A DNA stretch of 64,000 nucleotides from Myxococcales bacterium (GTDB taxonomy: Bacteria > Myxococcota_A > Polyangia > Polyangiales > Houyiibacteriaceae): assembly GCA_029861865.1 (NCBI GenBank), contig JAOTYL010000012.1:1-64000 (forward strand). Reading direction: 5' to 3'. Position numbers and translations under genes: made by a program. Positions 17,735 through 25,715 of the stretch are shown piece after piece (position 1 is the first letter of the stretch; each line of letters begins with the position of its first letter). The notes beneath the pieces were generated by a model. The model was not told where the DNA came from, did no database searches, and worked only from the letters and a program-made list of their open reading frames with translations.

Positions 17735-19120
17735 GTGAAACCCTTTGCTAGTTTGCTGAGCTTGATCGTTCTCTGCGCGCTGACCGTCAGCCTTCGGTCG
17801 ACCCATGCGCAGAAGACCCCGTGGAACCGCCGTCTTCGGACGAGCGTGGTGCTGTCGGATCGACCTGCACTAAAGGCTGACGCGCGACCTGGGTCTTTGG
17901 ACCCCCAGGAGTTGAGGCGTCTCGGGCTGAGGCCTCGCGGGGCTGGCCTGCTGGACCTTTCGCATTGGCCCGACGAACCGCCCTCGCCGGCCACGGTGTT
18001 GCCGGACGAGCTCGCAGCCGCCATGGCAGAGCTCTGTCCAGCTGAAACGAGCAGTGAGGACTTGGCAACCTACTCCCAGGCGATAGTTCGCTACAGTCAG
18101 AAGTTCAGCGTCGACCCGTGGCTCTTGGCCGCGCTCGTGTACACTCAGAGCGCCTGCTCTACGCAACCGAACAACAGCTACGGAACAGGGCTGACCCTGA
18201 TCAACGTGGGGATGCACCGAGAGCACGTCCGTCATGGCGTGTACCGATTCGGCGTGTATGGCGGCGAAGGGTGGCGCCGTAGAGAGCTCGTTGTCGACGC
18301 ATTTCCATTCAACCGAAAAGCCCTCACCGACCCGAACGCGAACCTGTACTTCGCCGCGGCGTTTTTGAGTGTGTTCAGCGAACAGTGTCCGCAGATCGAC
18401 CAAGCCTTCGACTCGGCCCCCCATCGGCATTTCGTTTCGCACTTCGTATGGGGAGACAGGGTCGCTGATACCGGGCCCGAGGATCGGGTCCTGACCGCGC
18501 GGCGGCGGTTGTTGAAAAGTCACGCCGAAACGAATCGCAGGAGTCGTAGGCTTTCGGGGATCTCGTTCGTCAGCCCGCTGGACGGCTTTCCACGTATCGC
18601 AACGAGCGGCCTCGGTGAGCCACGAGCCAATGGCCAACGCCTGCACCGCGGCATCGACTTCGCATCCGAAACAGGAGAGCCCGTTCGAGCGGTGGCCTCG
18701 GGCATCGTGAGATTCGCTGGCGTGGATTGGGAGCGCCGCGCACACATCGCGCTCGAGCCATGGGGCGCGCTTCTCGTGCACGAGCGCCATATGGGGCCGA
18801 AGGGTCTGTTCGTCGAAGTCGACCACGGGGGCGGCGTCGTGAGCCTGTACGCACACCTCGCGAGCTACGACATCCAAGCCGGTCAAGAGATCGAGGCAGG
18901 GCAGCAGCTCGGCGTCGTCGGGCGAACGGGGGTTCGCGACTCCGCCGCCCACCTTCACTTCGGCCTCTTCAAAGACGGTGAAGTCCTCGACCCGCTCGAC
19001 CACCTGGCCGCGTACGTGTTCCCGCCCACCCTCACGCGAAGAGGCCAAGCAAATCTAGCCAGACCTGCAAAGAAACGCCGCGTAAGACCCCAGCGCCACC
19101 GCCGCAAACTCCTACGCTGA
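17735..19120 (+). CDS. Exported M23 metallopeptidase with lytic-transglycosylase-like region
   Basis: 461 residues from GTG 17735 (GGAG upstream), with a signal peptide ending THAQ. Residues about 110-230 (VDPWLLAALVYTQSACSTQPNN ...) resemble a degenerate SLT/lysozyme-like domain, with TQSA where ESGG/ESSF is usual. Residues about 300-430 form a LytM/M23 zinc endopeptidase: HRGIDFASETG (His, Asp ligands), VDHGGGVVSLYAHL, and AHLHFGLFKDG (HxH). It is likely to cleave peptidoglycan peptides in the periplasm, during growth or division. Confidence 0.9.
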   Translation: MKPFASLLSLIVLCALTVSLRSTHAQKTPWNRRLRTSVVLSDRPALKADARPGSLDPQELRRLGLRPRGAGLLDLSHWPDEPPSPATVLPDELAAAMAELCPAETSSEDLATYSQAIVRYSQKFSVDPWLLAALVYTQSACSTQPNNSYGTGLTLINVGMHREHVRHGVYRFGVYGGEGWRRRELVVDAFPFNRKALTDPNANLYFAAAFLSVFSEQCPQIDQAFDSAPHRHFVSHFVWGDRVADTGPEDRVLTARRRLLKSHAETNRRSRRLSGISFVSPLDGFPRIATSGLGEPRANGQRLHRGIDFASETGEPVRAVASGIVRFAGVDWERRAHIALEPWGALLVHERHMGPKGLFVEVDHGGGVVSLYAHLASYDIQAGQEIEAGQQLGVVGRTGVRDSAAHLHFGLFKDGEVLDPLDHLAAYVFPPTLTRRGQANLARPAKKRRVRPQRHRRKLLR

Positions 19121-19155
19121 CACTGGCACTGGCATTGCCGCCCCCACGCCAGCGC

Positions 19156-19863
19156 CTACTGCGCGCTGCCGCCCATGCCGCCAGCTCCGCCCGCGCCGCC
19201 AGAGCCGCCCATGCCACCGGACCCGCCCATGCCCCCATTGAGCCCGGTTTGGTTGGATGGCCACTGCTCGAAAATCGCGGTTACCGCGGTGCGGATTCGC
19301 TCTTCGTTGTTGGCGCCCACGTAATCGATACCCCGGGCGAGACCCCAGAAGATCGGCTCTTGGGTGGCGGAGGACCCGACCGGAATCAAGAGCGACCCGA
19401 TATCGAATTCGACGATACGAGGGACGACCCAAGCACAGGGATCCCAGTACCACCCCCAATAACCCCACCACCAACCGCCGACACAATCGTAAACGACGCC
19501 TTGCGCCTCGGTGACCGCGCCGACATTGCCTGCCCACAGATCGGGCTGGTTCTCAGGAGTCACTTGGTCAGGGGGAATATACGTATAGCCGAGACCCGTC
19601 GGACCCATGGCCTCGATGATCAAAGCATTGATCTGCGCAATCGCCGTTTCGGCATCAGCAGGCAGGTCTGGCGGCGGTTGGGGAAGGTCGGGATTGCTCT
19701 CGATGATCTGCCTGGTCACCACGCTGAAGGTCTGAAACTGGGTAAAATCGACGGTCCGATCCCAATCGACGGTCAGACTCCCGGTCTGGCCACCCGAATC
19801 ACCGCAGCCGAGTACGACGAACGAAAAGGCAATGACAAACGCAAATGGCCAGTAACGAAGCAT
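19156..19863 (-). CDS. DUF4136-like lipoprotein with Gly/Met/Ser repeat tail
   Basis: 235 residues from ATG 19863 (GGGAGG seven bases upstream). A lipobox VVLGC follows the signal. The TVDWDRTVDFTQFQTFSV start and NALIIEAMGPTGLGYTYI are typical of DUF4136, a periplasmic domain in which a small Asp-rich strand set recurs. An unusual Trp patch, GGWWWGYWGWYWDP, replaces the usual smooth core. The C-terminal 26 residues are repeats of GGMGGSGG, often seen in myxobacterial surface proteins. Function unknown. Confidence 0.82.
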   Translation of the reverse strand: MLRYWPFAFVIAFSFVVLGCGDSGGQTGSLTVDWDRTVDFTQFQTFSVVTRQIIESNPDLPQPPPDLPADAETAIAQINALIIEAMGPTGLGYTYIPPDQVTPENQPDLWAGNVGAVTEAQGVVYDCVGGWWWGYWGWYWDPCAWVVPRIVEFDIGSLLIPVGSSATQEPIFWGLARGIDYVGANNEERIRTAVTAIFEQWPSNQTGLNGGMGGSGGMGGSGGAGGAGGMGGSAQ

Positions 19864-19986
19864 CAGGTACCTCCCTTGGGGCGGGGGGATAGCACGGCTG
19901 AGATCCCCTCGCATCAGAGCCGGTGCGCTGTTTCGACGGAACGATTTCGATCGGTATACTGGCCCGGTGCAGATGGGAGCGCTCAG

Positions 19987-20775
19987 GTGAAGCGAGTACG
20001 TTTGGGGCGAATCTACGCGCATGCGCTGACGTTTTCAGCAGCGCTCCACCAAGTGGCCGAGCTCATCGGGCGCGGGAGCGGTGGATACGTCGTAACCCCC
20101 AACGTCGACCACGTCGTCCAAGCCGAGCACAGCGAAGAGCTGCGGGCCGCATACGAAGGCGCAAGCTTGTCGTTGGTGGATGGTCAACCCTTGATTTGGT
20201 TATCGAAGCTGATGCGACAGCCCTTCCCAGAGAAGATCTCAGGAAGCGACCTAGTCCCAGCGCTGATGGAGATGGCCGCCAAGAACGGCTGGCGCATCTT
20301 TTTCCTCGGCGCAGCTGAAGGTGTTGGCGCCAAAGCTGCAGAGGTCCTGCGACAGCGCGAGCCAGGCCTGCAGATCGTAGCGACGCTTTCTCCCCCATTT
20401 GGTTTCGACACCGACCCTGAGGAGCGAGACCGGGTGCTCGAGTTGGTACGCGAAGCCAAGCCCGATCTCCTGGTGATGGCGCTTGGATGCCCCAAGCAAG
20501 AGCTTCTCATGCACCGATGGAAAAACGACATCGCGCCAGCGGTTGCCATCGGAAGCGGAGCAACGTTGGATTTCATTGCAGGCAACGTTTCTCGATCCCC
20601 GGTTTGGATGTCGAAAGCCGGGCTCGAATGGCTGTATCGACTCGCGCGCGAACCGCGGAGGCTCGCCCACCGATACCTGGTGCGCGATCCCGAGATTGTA
20701 AAGGTCGCGTGGCGGATGTTGCGCCTACCGCCAGAGGCGCGAGTCCTCGAAGAAACTCAAACCGGCGGGCGTTGA
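19987..20775 (+). CDS. WecG/TagA/CpsF-family glycosyltransferase
   Basis: 262 residues from GTG 19987 (GGGAG seven bases upstream). Family marks: YVVTPNVDHVV, LVDGQPLIWLSKL, GWRIFFLGAAEGVG, and LGCPKQELLMHRW. These enzymes transfer an N-acetylmannosaminuronate or similar sugar to undecaprenyl-PP-GlcNAc during surface polysaccharide synthesis at the inner membrane. It runs tail to tail with the poly-gamma-glutamate genes (19-base overlap with pgsW), so a capsule or envelope setting is plausible. It is divergent from the DUF4136 gene, with 123 bases between starts. Confidence 0.9.
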   Translation: MKRVRLGRIYAHALTFSAALHQVAELIGRGSGGYVVTPNVDHVVQAEHSEELRAAYEGASLSLVDGQPLIWLSKLMRQPFPEKISGSDLVPALMEMAAKNGWRIFFLGAAEGVGAKAAEVLRQREPGLQIVATLSPPFGFDTDPEERDRVLELVREAKPDLLVMALGCPKQELLMHRWKNDIAPAVAIGSGATLDFIAGNVSRSPVWMSKAGLEWLYRLAREPRRLAHRYLVRDPEIVKVAWRMLRLPPEARVLEETQTGGR

Positions 20776-22064
20776 GATGGAGACTGAGACGGGGACTTAG
20801 ACTGGTTGGCCCCTTTGCCGTCGCCCTCCCCGGTGATCGTGGTCATGCCCGTTACCGGACGCGGCGCAGGCGGCACGACGCTCTCGGGCGGAATCGTCGT
20901 TCGAAGCATGCGCGTTCCCCAAGGGGCGCGCGCGACGACGAACACCGACAAGAGGATCAGCACCAACACGATCCCAGCTAACCAGCGATTGGGCTGGCGT
21001 TTCTGAAAAACATCGCCTTGGCCGACTTCGGGCATACGCCGTGGTGCGATCTCGAGGCCGTACTCCTCTGCCAGATCGATGATGCGCGTTACGTGAATCG
21101 CGGGCACGCCGGACCGCAGAAATGCCCCGAGCACCGAAGGCGGCATCTCGTCGATCCCTTTGGGCGGCCGACGATTGACCCCTGGTAAAAACTTTCGCTT
21201 GCCGACTTTGGTGCCCACGGAAACCGTACCACCGCCGACGTTGACGTACGCACGAATCGGACGATCTCCGGCGTTCTCGTAGTACACCCGCATGCGTTCC
21301 CGGACCCTGTTCTGGTCGATTGGAGCGAGCTCCGGAGGCGGTTCCTCTGCTCCCTCCTCGGCACGCGGTTCTTCTTGCGGCTGGACCACTCCAATACCCG
21401 GGATCTCGTTTCGCTCGATCGCGCGCATGAGCATCTTACGGCCGCGCTCGGTGATGCCGATCGCCTCGTCACCAACCCCGCCTAACGAAGCGGCCTTTGA
21501 TTTGTAAGGAAAGACCTCCTTTTTCCGGAGCACTGACTCCATGTCGAGCCAGGTGAACCCCGGGTTGTTGGCCCCCCACTGCGATGCGGCGGTGCTCGAA
21601 ATGATGATCGGCTCGATCCCGAGCTCATGGAGCGCGGAATAGACCGCGATATTCATGGCCGGGAAAGACCCCGAGACGCCCACTGCAACTGTGTCCCCAC
21701 CCTTGAGACCCAAGTCCTTCGCCCACTGCACGACGACCGCGGCGAAGTTCGGGTTCACACTGGTTTGCTTCGAGACGAGGCTGCCACTTCCGCTCGTGAT
21801 GGGCGACAACACTTCGCCGATGAGGCGGGTCCCCGAGGGGTCGGTCTTGGATCGAACCCGCAAACCGCGCCTCTCCGAGGCGTCTCTTATCACGTCCATT
21901 GCTTCCTTGGCCTTGCGGGCGGCGAGCATTTTTTCTGCGTAAAAAGGCTGCTGCTCTTCCGACGGAAAGCGCTCGACAGCGACGAGGCCCGTGATCGCCA
22001 GGGCAGCGACCAATGCACGTTGGACCTGGGAGGCGCCCTCCGGCTTCCAATACATCCCCCTCAT
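20757..22064 (-). CDS. pgsW: Poly-gamma-glutamate system protein (PgsW-like)
   Basis: 435 residues from ATG 22064, whose ATGA overlaps the pgsC stop; ATG 22055 is an alternative. It matches the poly-gamma-glutamate system protein family: an N-terminal membrane segment (RALVAALAITGLVAVERF), VGVSGSFPAMNIAVYSALHELGIEPIIISSTAASQWGANNPGFTW, and a second membrane segment near the C-terminus (LAGIVLVLILLSVFVVA). The tail is Pro/Ser-rich. The middle, SGSFPAMN, resembles the active-site environment of an alpha/beta hydrolase, which may process polymer. It is third in the pgsB-C-W operon. Confidence 0.85.
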   Translation of the reverse strand: MRGMYWKPEGASQVQRALVAALAITGLVAVERFPSEEQQPFYAEKMLAARKAKEAMDVIRDASERRGLRVRSKTDPSGTRLIGEVLSPITSGSGSLVSKQTSVNPNFAAVVVQWAKDLGLKGGDTVAVGVSGSFPAMNIAVYSALHELGIEPIIISSTAASQWGANNPGFTWLDMESVLRKKEVFPYKSKAASLGGVGDEAIGITERGRKMLMRAIERNEIPGIGVVQPQEEPRAEEGAEEPPPELAPIDQNRVRERMRVYYENAGDRPIRAYVNVGGGTVSVGTKVGKRKFLPGVNRRPPKGIDEMPPSVLGAFLRSGVPAIHVTRIIDLAEEYGLEIAPRRMPEVGQGDVFQKRQPNRWLAGIVLVLILLSVFVVARAPWGTRMLRTTIPPESVVPPAPRPVTGMTTITGEGDGKGANQSKSPSQSPSQRPPV

Positions 22065-22519
22065 ATCGTGATGTCTCCCATGAACAGCACGAGTACCATG
22101 CGCACGATGATCGCCGCGGTAATGAGGCTCAAGGTCGTTTCGAGCACGCCCTGGCGTTGGTACCAAATCGCAATCAACCCCGGAATGATGAACCCGATCA
22201 CGGCAGCCTCGGAGAACGGCGTGATTTGACTTCCGAGCCACCACCGAAACGCCATGCCGACGAGGTAGCCCACTAGAATCGTCAGCGCGGTGCGTCGGCG
22301 GCCGTAGACGATTGCGATCTGCGACAGACCCTTGAGCACGCCGAACGTGAGGAGCGCCGCAAGCAATGTGATCGCAACGTCCACGGGCTTGTTCGCATAG
22401 AGCGCGATGTAACCCGGAACGACCATTCCGCCCGCTGCAAGGCCGAAGAGCTCACCATAGAGAAGACTCGCCGCAAGGCCGAGCCCGATTGACAAAGATA
22501 GCAACTCAAACTCTGGCAT
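22061..22519 (-). CDS. pgsC: Poly-gamma-glutamate biosynthesis protein PgsC/CapC
   Basis: 152 residues from ATG 22519, with GAGGGA seven bases upstream. It has four to five membrane segments and the typical GELFGLAAGGMVVPGYIAL and RRRTALTILVGYLVG stretches. PgsC works with PgsB at the inner membrane to polymerise glutamate through gamma-amide bonds. The start overlaps the pgsB stop by 14 bases and the stop overlaps pgsW as ATGA, so the three are translationally coupled. Confidence 0.93.
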   Translation of the reverse strand: MPEFELLSLSIGLGLAASLLYGELFGLAAGGMVVPGYIALYANKPVDVAITLLAALLTFGVLKGLSQIAIVYGRRRTALTILVGYLVGMAFRWWLGSQITPFSEAAVIGFIIPGLIAIWYQRQGVLETTLSLITAAIIVRMVLVLFMGDITI

Positions 22520-23786
22520 GACCCGTCCCTCGGTTGGCAAAGTATTCCACTAGCGCCAACCCTGGCCCCGCAATGTTCCCAAGCCCCATCACTAGGGCTG
22601 AGGATTCGGCGAGACCAAGCAGAATTTCGAAAATGTCGGCCGGATGAGACCGATCGACGAAAACGAGTCGAGTGGGGTCGAGCCCACTCTTGACCGCCGC
22701 ACGGGCGAAAATGTACTGGCCTGTGCCGAGCAACACCACTTCGTCCGCTTGCACCCAGTCGGCATACGATCTTGCGAGCTGCTCAGATCGGTCCGCGCGG
22801 TCGGCACGGCAGTTGAATACGGCGATGCGCTTCTTGAGATCACGATGCCGTTCCAATGACTGTTCCCAAATGTACTTAGTCGAAATTGGATCGTTCGCCG
22901 CGAAGCCGTTGACGAATACGAGCTGTCGGCCAAAAAACTCGATGCTCGCCTCGATCATCGCTCCAGGGTCGGGCTTGGCGCGCCACATCCCTCGAAGCGC
23001 GGTCTCGGCGTCTATCCCAAGCTCCTCACAGGTGGCGAGGGCAAGCTGGACGTTCTCCTCGTGCTCCAGATAGGAGAATGCGTTCATGTCGAAGTTCGTA
23101 ATGGGACGGCGGAGGTCCTGGGCGGCGCGAAACCTCGAGCGACGCTCCTCGGCAACCTGCTGGAAGAACGGACGATGCTTCTTTTCAGCTGTCAGAAACA
23201 CCCCGTCGAAGGGTACGGTCGCGGCTAGGGCCCGGGCAACATCCTCTTCGGTGGGGCCCATGACATCGAGGTGATCCGGGCGCGCGTTCGTGATCACACC
23301 ATGGGTTGCCCTAACGAGCTTCGCCTCGGAAAGCCATTGGAGCTGAGGCTGAAGCGCCATGCATTCGACGACGAGAGCTTCGGCGCGCTGAGCCGCCGCC
23401 ATGGTGACCGCTTGCTTCTGTTCGATGATATTGGCGCCGCCCGGCCTATAGACCGGCACTTCACGCCCGTTCGGTAGAATGAACCGGGGAACGGTTCCCG
23501 TCGTTTTGGCGACACATCGAATACCCGCTTCGCGGAGCCCGGCCGTGATCAGGCGCGTGACACTGGTTTTCCCGCGGGTCCCGTTGACGTGGATCCGGAT
23601 TGGAATCTTGGCCAAGCGCCTGCGATGCAGGATGAACTCCACCACGCCGAGAAGCGCGAGCACCCCGAAGGCCGTTAGGATGATGAGAATCTCTGTGGTC
23701 AGGTGGACGTCCCCGTGGCGGCTGAAACCCCGAACGGCGAGCCATGTATCAGCTCGCTGCCCGGTCGCAACCCTGCTCTTTATCAC
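22506..23786 (-). CDS. pgsB: Poly-gamma-glutamate synthase PgsB/CapB (Mur-ligase-like)
   Basis: 426 residues if GTG 23786 is used; the family usually starts at the membrane helix TEILIILTAFGVLALLGVVEFIL, so the first 28 residues are doubtful. The ATP loop NGTRGKTS (68-75) and MALQPQLQWLSE with ITNARPDHLDVMGPTEEDVA match PgsB/CapB. It activates glutamate with ATP and extends poly-gamma-glutamate. No pgsA/capA gene is seen in the window. The polymer may be capsular or osmoprotective. Confidence 0.93.
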   Translation of the reverse strand: MIKSRVATGQRADTWLAVRGFSRHGDVHLTTEILIILTAFGVLALLGVVEFILHRRRLAKIPIRIHVNGTRGKTSVTRLITAGLREAGIRCVAKTTGTVPRFILPNGREVPVYRPGGANIIEQKQAVTMAAAQRAEALVVECMALQPQLQWLSEAKLVRATHGVITNARPDHLDVMGPTEEDVARALAATVPFDGVFLTAEKKHRPFFQQVAEERRSRFRAAQDLRRPITNFDMNAFSYLEHEENVQLALATCEELGIDAETALRGMWRAKPDPGAMIEASIEFFGRQLVFVNGFAANDPISTKYIWEQSLERHRDLKKRIAVFNCRADRADRSEQLARSYADWVQADEVVLLGTGQYIFARAAVKSGLDPTRLVFVDRSHPADIFEILLGLAESSALVMGLGNIAGPGLALVEYFANRGTGHARV

Positions 23787-23942
23787 TTTGTTCCGGTCTC
23801 ACGTCTCGTTTTTGGACTCTTCGACAGTAGAATCGGTTCGCACCGGAAATAACCCTAAGAGATGCTTAAAGTTGTAATCAAGTGTCGTGGTTCCTAGACA
23901 CCTACACCTCTAAGGCGCAATACCCAGCCTAAGGGGTGTTCA

Positions 23943-25715
23943 GTGTCGCGAGGGTTTGTAATCGTCCTTTTGGGCTTGTTTCTAGTCGGCTGTGAAGGGG
24001 TAATCGGGGGCACGGACGGGATCGTGGGAGGTCCCGACGATCGACCGGCAAGCGGCAGCCCCGGGGCGAGCTTCCCGAGTCAAGCGTCGATGCTGCGGAT
24101 GACCAAGCAGCAGCACCAGCGGACGGTCCAAGACCTCCTCGTTCATTTCCTCGGCGGAGACGCGCAGCCCGTACTCGATGCCGTCGAACCGGTGTACGGC
24201 ATCATCCCCGACGACCCATCTGAGCTCGACTTCGGCGAATTGGTGGGCGCGACCTTCAGTCGAATGTCGCAAAACGTTGGCGAGCTTCATATTCGCGGCT
24301 ACTACGACGTCGCGGTCACCGTCGCAGACGCGATTGTTCAAGACGACCTACGAAGGCAAGCGCTCTTCGGCGACTGCGTCGACCAACCTGTAGACGATCA
24401 CACTGCCTGCATCGGTACCTTTATCGACACCTTTGGCCTGTGGACGACCCGTCGCCCATTGACGCAAAACGAACGCAGCTTCTTTCTCGACTCGGTATTC
24501 GCTGACGACGGGAACAGCTATGCAGCAACGCCGCAGGCAATCCACGATCTGCTCGTCGCCATGATGGTGTCGCCGACCTTTCTGTACTTCGTAGAAAACC
24601 AAGGTACCGAACTCGAGGACGGGCTCTACGAGCTCGACGCCTACGAGTTGGCCTCACGTCTCTCATTCCACTTCTGGAGCTCGATGCCGGACGAAGAGCT
24701 CTTCGACGCGGCCGCAGACGGGTCGCTTCTCACTGAGGCAGGCTATCGGGCCCAGGTGGAGCGCATTTACGCAGACACGCGGACGCGAGCGACCTTCGAC
24801 CGGTTCTTTTTCGAGTGGCTTTCTCTGTATCGCACAGGCGACCCCTTCGGCGGAGTCGCGTCGCTCGACCCTCAGAAAATGACCTTCGTCGAGGGTTATG
24901 ACGTCTCACCGGCGCTTCGTGAAAACATGATCGACGAAGTCCTCGAGATGACCGAGTACTACCGAAAATCCGGCACTTTCGACGACCTCTTCACGAGCAA
25001 TGCATCGTTTGCTCGCACCAGCGACCTCGCTGCGATCTACGAGGTTCCCACTTGGGATGGTTCCGAGCCGCTTATCGAGTTTCCGACCTCCGAACGGTTG
25101 GGACTACTAGGTCGAGGCGCGCTTCTTTCGGCCGCCACCGTGTACACGCACCCGATCTTACGCGGCGTGCGAATTCGCGAGGACTTCATGTGCGACGAGC
25201 TCGGGACGCCGCCAGCCAACGTCAACGGGGCACCAGATGAGGCGACCACCCTGATGACGACGCGCGATCGCATCGAGGCACTGACGAGCCCGTCGAATTG
25301 CAATGGTTGTCACCAGTTCATCAATGGGCTCGGGTTTCCGCTCGAATCTTTTGACGCGCTAGGGCGTTATCGCACCGACGAGATGATCATCGACGTCGAC
25401 GGTGATGTGTCGATGGTTCCGATCGAGCTCGATGCGACGCCTTATATCGAAGGCCCGTCGGACGCCACTGTAGTCTCTGGCCCAGCGGACTTGGTGAATG
25501 ACCTTCTCGACAGCGGAAAGCTGCAAAGTTGCTTCGCGAAACATTACGTCCGGTTCGCGCTCGGCCTCGCTGCCGATCCGGCATACGGCGGAGATGTCGG
25601 CACCATCGAAGCATTGAGCGAACAGATCACGAGCGGGGCGCCACTGGCTGATGTCTTTAAGGGGATCGCCTTCATGCCCGCGTTCAAGCAACGTCTGAGA
25701 GGAGACGAGTCCTAA
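23943..25715 (+). CDS. DUF1592/DUF1588-family c-type cytochrome lipoprotein
   Basis: 590 residues from GTG 23943. The signal ends in a lipobox LVGC. The order of domains follows the planctomycete/myxobacterial pattern DUF1587-1595-1592-1588-1585: RMTKQQHQRTVQDLL near 45, TRRPLTQNERSFFLD near 165, LDAYELASRLSFHFWSSMPDEEL (DUF1592), YTHPILRGVRIREDFMCDELGTPPANV and CNGCHQFINGLGFPLESFDALGRYR (DUF1588, single haem CxxCH), and SCFAKHYVRFALG (DUF1585). The role is unknown but extracellular oxidation chemistry is suspected. Its TAA overlaps the ATG of the DUF1552 gene. Confidence 0.92.
   Translation: MSRGFVIVLLGLFLVGCEGVIGGTDGIVGGPDDRPASGSPGASFPSQASMLRMTKQQHQRTVQDLLVHFLGGDAQPVLDAVEPVYGIIPDDPSELDFGELVGATFSRMSQNVGELHIRGYYDVAVTVADAIVQDDLRRQALFGDCVDQPVDDHTACIGTFIDTFGLWTTRRPLTQNERSFFLDSVFADDGNSYAATPQAIHDLLVAMMVSPTFLYFVENQGTELEDGLYELDAYELASRLSFHFWSSMPDEELFDAAADGSLLTEAGYRAQVERIYADTRTRATFDRFFFEWLSLYRTGDPFGGVASLDPQKMTFVEGYDVSPALRENMIDEVLEMTEYYRKSGTFDDLFTSNASFARTSDLAAIYEVPTWDGSEPLIEFPTSERLGLLGRGALLSAATVYTHPILRGVRIREDFMCDELGTPPANVNGAPDEATTLMTTRDRIEALTSPSNCNGCHQFINGLGFPLESFDALGRYRTDEMIIDVDGDVSMVPIELDATPYIEGPSDATVVSGPADLVNDLLDSGKLQSCFAKHYVRFALGLAADPAYGGDVGTIEALSEQITSGAPLADVFKGIAFMPAFKQRLRGDES

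Noticed and set aside
17870-19048. Minus-strand frame of about 390 codons opposite the M23 peptidase
   Set aside because: The plus-strand gene carries the HxxxD and HxH zinc motifs and a signal peptide.
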